Origin: Calliphora vicina
Taxonomy: Eukaryota > Arthropoda > Insecta > Diptera > Calliphoridae
NCBI RefSeq assembly: GCF_958450345.1
Contig: NC_088780.1
Coordinates: forward strand, 5,392,501 to 5,456,500
Reading direction: 5' to 3'
Length of the DNA: 64,000 nucleotides
The position numbers and the translations under genes were made by a program. Shown in pieces: positions 59,963 to 64,000 of the stretch (positions are counted from its first letter, which is position 1; each line of letters starts with the position of its first letter). Below the pieces are notes generated by a model, which did no database searches, was not told where the DNA came from, and was given only the letters and a program-made list of their open reading frames with translations.

Positions 59963-60098
59963 GTCAGCTTTAAAAAAATTTATTTCGAATTTTTTAAAGT
60001 GTTTTGCGATTTTCATCTTGAAGATAAAAATGTTCATCTTCAAGATGAAAATCGCAAACAAATTTAAAAAATTCGAAATAAATTTTTTTAAAGCTGAC
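59963..60098. repeat. 136-bp hairpin with cttgaagat core
   Basis: gtcagctttaaaaaaattta with tttcgaattttttaaa and gcgattttcatcttgaagat is mirrored around 60030 as atcttcaagatgaaaatcgc ... ttcgaaataaatttttttaa with agctgac. Neighbouring DNA matches parts of 22240-22690. Confidence 0.8.
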
Positions 60099-60140
60099 TT
60101 TTTTTTAAAGATTTTGATCTTGAAGATGAAGTTTTTTTAC

Positions 60141-60690
60141 CTTCGTGAAAAGGGTATATATAAGTTTGTCATTCCGTTTATAATTTTCCGACCCTATAAA
60201 GTATATATATTCTGGATTTTATAGATAGCGGAGTCGATTAAGCCATGTCCATCTGTCTGTTGAAATTAATTCAATAATTCTGTCAGACATGCTTTAAAAT
60301 CAGCAAAATCGGTGCACAAATGTCTGAGATATGAGGAAAAAACCAGGACAACCTTGATTTTTGACCTATATCTGGATTACAAAGTCATTAATATTGACAA
60401 TATGGATATCTAATGATGCAAAGACGTATATTAGACCATAGTAAGTTGGACAATGAGTCAAAATCGGAAAAAATATTTTTTAACCAGATTTTTTTTTTTC
60501 ACAAAAAAATTTTTTTTTTTTAATTTAAAAAAAAAGATTTGAAAATTTTAAAACAACAATTCGAAAATTTTTTTATTCCAAAAAATGAGAAGAACAAGTT
60601 TGGAAAAAAAATAAATTTTGTTTACCTTAAAATATTTAAAATTTATATAAGATTCGGCACAGCCGAATATAGTTCTCTTACTTGTTTAAA
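60141..60690 (-). mobile_element. GTCY-repeat element, family A
   Basis: On the + strand: ccttcgtgaaaagggtatat, gaccctataaagtatatata, the tract catgtccatctgtctgttga, tctgtcagacatgctt, tgacctatatctggattaca and an A/T tract. It ends tatataagattcggcacag with ccgaatatagttctcttact and tgttt. It interrupts the surrounding Tc1/mariner-related DNA. Confidence 0.75.
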
Positions 60691-60719
60691 TTTTATATGT
60701 TCACAATGTTTTGTTCTTT

Positions 60720-61380
60720 ATGAAGAGGGCTACAACTTTGCCTCAGTGAGTAAATCAAAATTTTGAACTGTTTGCAAGATATGAGCCTGAGAAAATGATT
60801 ACTTTTTTGCAAAAATGACACCAAAGCCCCAAATCATTGGGGGTCCATAAAAACAGTGCATGTCTTTGGGAAAAACTTTGAGATACGGGTCTTTTTTGGT
60901 CTTTTATCACGCAGTGGTGTCCGTATATGGTTATATTTCTATGGTTCAAAGTGTAATGCAGCTGGTATATTTTTTGTATAAAACTTGACTTCAATTTCCA
61001 TGCTCTGTCTTTGGCCTCTAAATTTTTGGCAGTGTTCCTGTCATGAAATTTTTGAGCCTTGTATATTTTTAAATCTGCATTGGCTTTAACTTTTCGTACC
61101 AAATATTTCGAGTACTTGGCTAACCGGACTGCTTTCCTATATGATGGGTTGGGAGCTCTTTTGAAAATACTTTCTATTTATTGGCTTTAGAAACATCATT
61201 TGGAGCATTCCTTCTACCTGAGCCAGGTTTTCTATTAACGCACAACTTCTCCCGATACTCTTTAATAATATTGGAAACAGTCTGACCTTTGATTGTTTGG
61301 CCAACTTTTTGTAGGACCAATTTGGGTTTTGTTGAAAATATTTATTAATTTTAGTCCGCACTTTTTTCTCGTCGCTCATT
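60720..61380 (-). pseudogene. Tc1/mariner transposase, N-terminal half, frameshifted
   Basis: The start MSDEKKVRTKINKYFQQNPN (61379) leads to WSYKKLAKQSKV, then in a shifted frame VSNIIKEYREKLCVNRKPGS with GRRNAPNDVSKANK. A further frame gives RLAKYSKYLVRKVKANADLK and IYKAQKFHDRNTAKNLEAKD, with RAWKLKSSFIQK. This is a paired helix-turn-helix plus linker of a Tc1/mariner-type transposase, possibly the D37D group. The DDE/D core is lost; the 3' part matches the copy at 22.5 kb. Confidence 0.75.
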
Positions 61381-62709
61381 TTAATCAGATTAACTGCAAA
61401 TGAACATAAGTGACATTAAAGATAAGGTAACTTGATAAAAAAATCAAATAATATTTGGGTTAAAAGTTTTAATGAAAAACGTGTGTTAAGGTTTTTTCGA
61501 TCTCAGTCCTTAAATGTATTATTTAGCATTTTAATTATGTTTGTATTATTATTAAGATTTCCAAAAGGTTGTTATGTTTTCCTTTCTCTCATTCTCTCGC
61601 TCTTACTATATAAAAATATGATGACTCTTTAATTTTAATTCTAAAATTAAAATAAGTAAAACCCGGCTAAAGTAGATTTTTCAGCAGAAAAACACACAAG
61701 AACTCTTAATACAACAAATATTTGTATTGTTGGAAAATCCTTGTTGAGTTAAGAATGCTGCTTTTGATGATGATTATAATTATAATAATAATAATGATGA
61801 TGTTGACAAAAAATGGCATTGAGTTAATTTCTTTATTTTTTTTTGTGTTATAGCCTGTTTTATTATTTATAGACTTTTTCCGTCAATTTCCACCACATAA
61901 CCATAAAGAAAAGAGTGTTTGGGTACCGGGTATGTTTCTTCTAGCCTTTCCTTTAATTTTTGAAATTGTCATCATTTCCAGCAACATCATCAGCCTTATA
62001 CCCATTTACAAGCAGCATCATCAGTATTATAATAATTTATTTACAATTTTATGAGGACCATGATGAAGACGAAGAGGATATTCTGATCATCATTATGACT
62101 GAATGTTATTATGATGTTGTTTTTATATATTATAATTTTCTTTACCTTTATATTGTACCGTGCTGTGTCATTAATATCGAAATTAAATTTTTCCTGTCCT
62201 TAACACACATAACAGAGATTTATTTTATGCAGACACTTTTTTGTCGAGAAAATGTACAACAGAGCGAGACAGACAGAGAGACTGGGGTAGAAATGAGCTT
62301 AAAATCAATAAAACATAAACATTCAGTTTTATAAATTGACACTCAACATTTAATGTCCTTAAAGTTTTTTTGTTTCTGTTTTTTTGCTGTTTTTCATCAT
62401 CTCATCATCATTCGAAGCTGGTGCATGATGTGCAAAGAATTTGTTGGTTGCTGTTTGCTTTTGTAAAGCAGTCAGTAATGAATGCATGTTTAATGCAGGC
62501 ATCATCTACTACATGCATTTTTGACATTGAATGCATGAAAAGATTCAACAAGCATGTATTTCATTCATATTCACAATTACTATGGCTTACAAAGAGTAAC
62601 GACAAAAGATGTATGAACATATACATAGTTTTATGTATTGTGGAGCTTTAAATAATTATGTTGAACGAGGAGCGTTCTTATTAAATGCTAAATAAGTCGT
62701 TTTTGAATT
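61381..62709. other. Upstream DNA with an ATA/ATG trinucleotide tract
   Basis: ataattataataataataat and gatgatgttgac near 61770-61805 are a small mixed microsatellite. No exon is found. The frames at 61960-62651 have no family signature. Confidence 0.5.
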
Positions 62710-63360
62710 CTCAAATTTGTTTTGAGAATTTTAGGGAAAATTTACAATACATTTTTTGCTTAAAGAAAATTTACAACAAATTTCATATTTTGAAGAAATT
62801 TTTGTATATATAGTAAATTTAGATTAAATTTTCTATTTAGGTAAAATTTACGATAAATTTTCTATTTAAACGAAATTTACAACAAGTTTTCTATTTAAAG
62901 GAAATTTACGATAAATTTCCTATTTAGAAAAATTTAAGATAAATTTTCTATTTAAAGGTAATTTACTATTAATTTTTTGTTTGAAATAAATTTATAATAA
63001 ATTTTGTATTTAAAGGAAGTATACGAAAATTTTCCAGCTTAAAGAAAATTCACGATGATTTTTTAATTTAAAATACGATAAATTTTCAATTTAAATTAAA
63101 TTTACAATCAATTTTTTGTTTCGAAGAAATTTACGATAATTATTTTATTCAGAGATAGTAAATTTTCTATATAGAGTAAATTTAGGATAAATTTTCTATT
63201 TAATTGAAGTTTATATTATAATTCTGAATATTTATATTTAGAGAAAGTTCACTAAAAGTTAGTTTAAAGAAAATATACGATAAATTTTCTATTTAGAGAT
63301 AATTTCTGATATTTATTTAGAAAATATTTTAAATAAAATTCACGATGAATTTGTTTCAAT
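62710..63360. repeat. Degenerate array of aaatttacgataaattttc words
   Basis: Units of about 28-35 bases: ttctatttaaaggaaattta with cgataaat, repeated with changes some 15 or more times by eye. Opposite in wording to the GTACTTTT field but similar in style. Confidence 0.75.
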
Positions 63361-63491
63361 CTCCGCTCTCTGATTCATCTACCTGCATGTGTCCCTAAAA
63401 AATATTGAATAAATGTCTTTTACAGTAAATTGTCTAACGATTTCAAAAATGATACTCTTATTATAATCAGATTTTTGGTTCAGAAGATATA

Positions 63492-64000
63492 CAGTGACGG
63501 ACAATATAATAGAATCACTACATATGAATTCGATTAAAGCGGTAAAACTACAAAATTTGATTTCAAAATTTAAAATTTGTTCATTATATATTAATGCTCA
63601 TAACGTAAACAATAAATAGAAAAAAATAAAATAAAAAAATAACACATTCTTATGTTAAAAACGATGTCAAATCTAAAAGACTAATTAAAATATGCGACAT
63701 TCAAATAGAATCAATCAGTCTTAAAATGATTAAAAATAAAAAATCATCATAAGAATTCGTTATTTTCTTAATATTTTGTTGCATATCAATTATTTCTAAT
63801 AACAGCATCAAATCTTTTGGGGATTGAATTTAACAAACTTTCGCATCTAGATCGGGAAATTGCATACCATATTTCCTGAATTTTCTGCAACAGTTCTTCC
63901 TTGTTTTTCAATTTTTCAGGTCCGAGTTTGTCTTTTACTATTTTCCATAGCATTTAAGTCTGGTTATTGAGACGGCCATTTTATAACATGAATTTTGTTA
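63492..64000 (-). mobile_element. Tc1-like transposon, second copy, cut by window edge
   Basis: The TIR cagtgacggacaatataata follows TA (63490-63491). The sequence is nearly identical to the right part of the 1414-2341 element in inverse orientation, ending here within the codons for the PDLN...EN region. The tail reads LKNKEELLQKI on the minus strand, as in copy 1. The rest of the element, including any N-terminal half, is outside the window. Confidence 0.85.

Noticed and set aside
61960..62334. 124-residue frame with acidic DEDEEDI stretch
   Set aside because: No family signature, low complexity, and no conservation evidence.

Overview
The window is AT-rich animal DNA that looks like a fly (Diptera: Brachycera, probably calyptrate). 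The reasons are a neuroligin gene whose exons sit in very long introns, and dense fossil transposons of types usual in flies. These include mariner and Tc1 elements, hAT fold-backs, PIF/Harbinger, Helitrons, and DINE-1/mini-me-like repeats carrying a GTCY-type tract (repeats of gtcc/gtct). No bacterial-style gene layout is present, and nearly all short ORFs are chance or transposon remnants.

The only convincing host gene is on the minus strand. Four coding exons of a neuroligin (most likely the Nlg2 paralogue) lie at 43323-42683, 36236-36019, 15519-15370 and 15059-14626. Each internal boundary has GT/AG splice signals, and the reading phases agree from exon to exon. Together they encode 481 residues: an N-terminal extension, a signal peptide, and the first part of the carboxylesterase-like domain. 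The usual catalytic serine position is Gly, as in non-enzymatic neuroligins. The rest of the protein (end of the esterase-like domain, transmembrane segment, cytoplasmic tail) must lie to the left of base 1, because no matching exon is visible in 1-14600. The visible introns are about 6.4 kb, 20.5 kb and 310 bp, followed by one of at least 14.6 kb.

The introns and the 20 kb upstream of the gene are a stratified graveyard of mobile DNA. From left to right: a truncated Tc1-like element inside a GTCY repeat (0.75-2.5 kb); a long palindromic MITE (2.7-3.2 kb); a 1.95 kb near-perfect inverted repeat with hAT-type 8-bp target duplications, inserted in another MITE (5.5-7.7 kb); clusters of GTCY repeats and a hAT remnant (9.4-12.6 kb); more GTCY repeats and a 437-bp palindrome (16-19.3 kb); a Harbinger remnant (21.6-22.2 kb); fold-back, SINE, mariner and LINE remnants next to a GTAGTA satellite (22.2-29 kb); GTCY repeats and a single hAT arm (32.2-34.9 kb); a 671-bp hAT fold-back and two inverted CTTTTT/AGCTTT arrays (37.1-42.4 kb). 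Upstream of the gene (43.3-64 kb) are mariner remnants, a Helitron, a roughly 120-bp satellite, a hAT element with many CGATTAACC-type subterminal motifs, further MITEs, a second Tc1 copy cut by the right edge, and stretches of unremarkable AT-rich DNA that may hold the promoter or 5' UTR exons.

Between the mobile elements, much of the intron DNA is a degenerate GTACTTTT motif field. The T-rich strand of that field changes between the far left and the 9-21 kb part. I found no CRISPR array and no rRNA or functional tRNA gene. I found no previously undescribed biological system that I could defend; the most distinctive items are the long hAT-type inverted repeats and the locus-specific satellite-like intron arrays.
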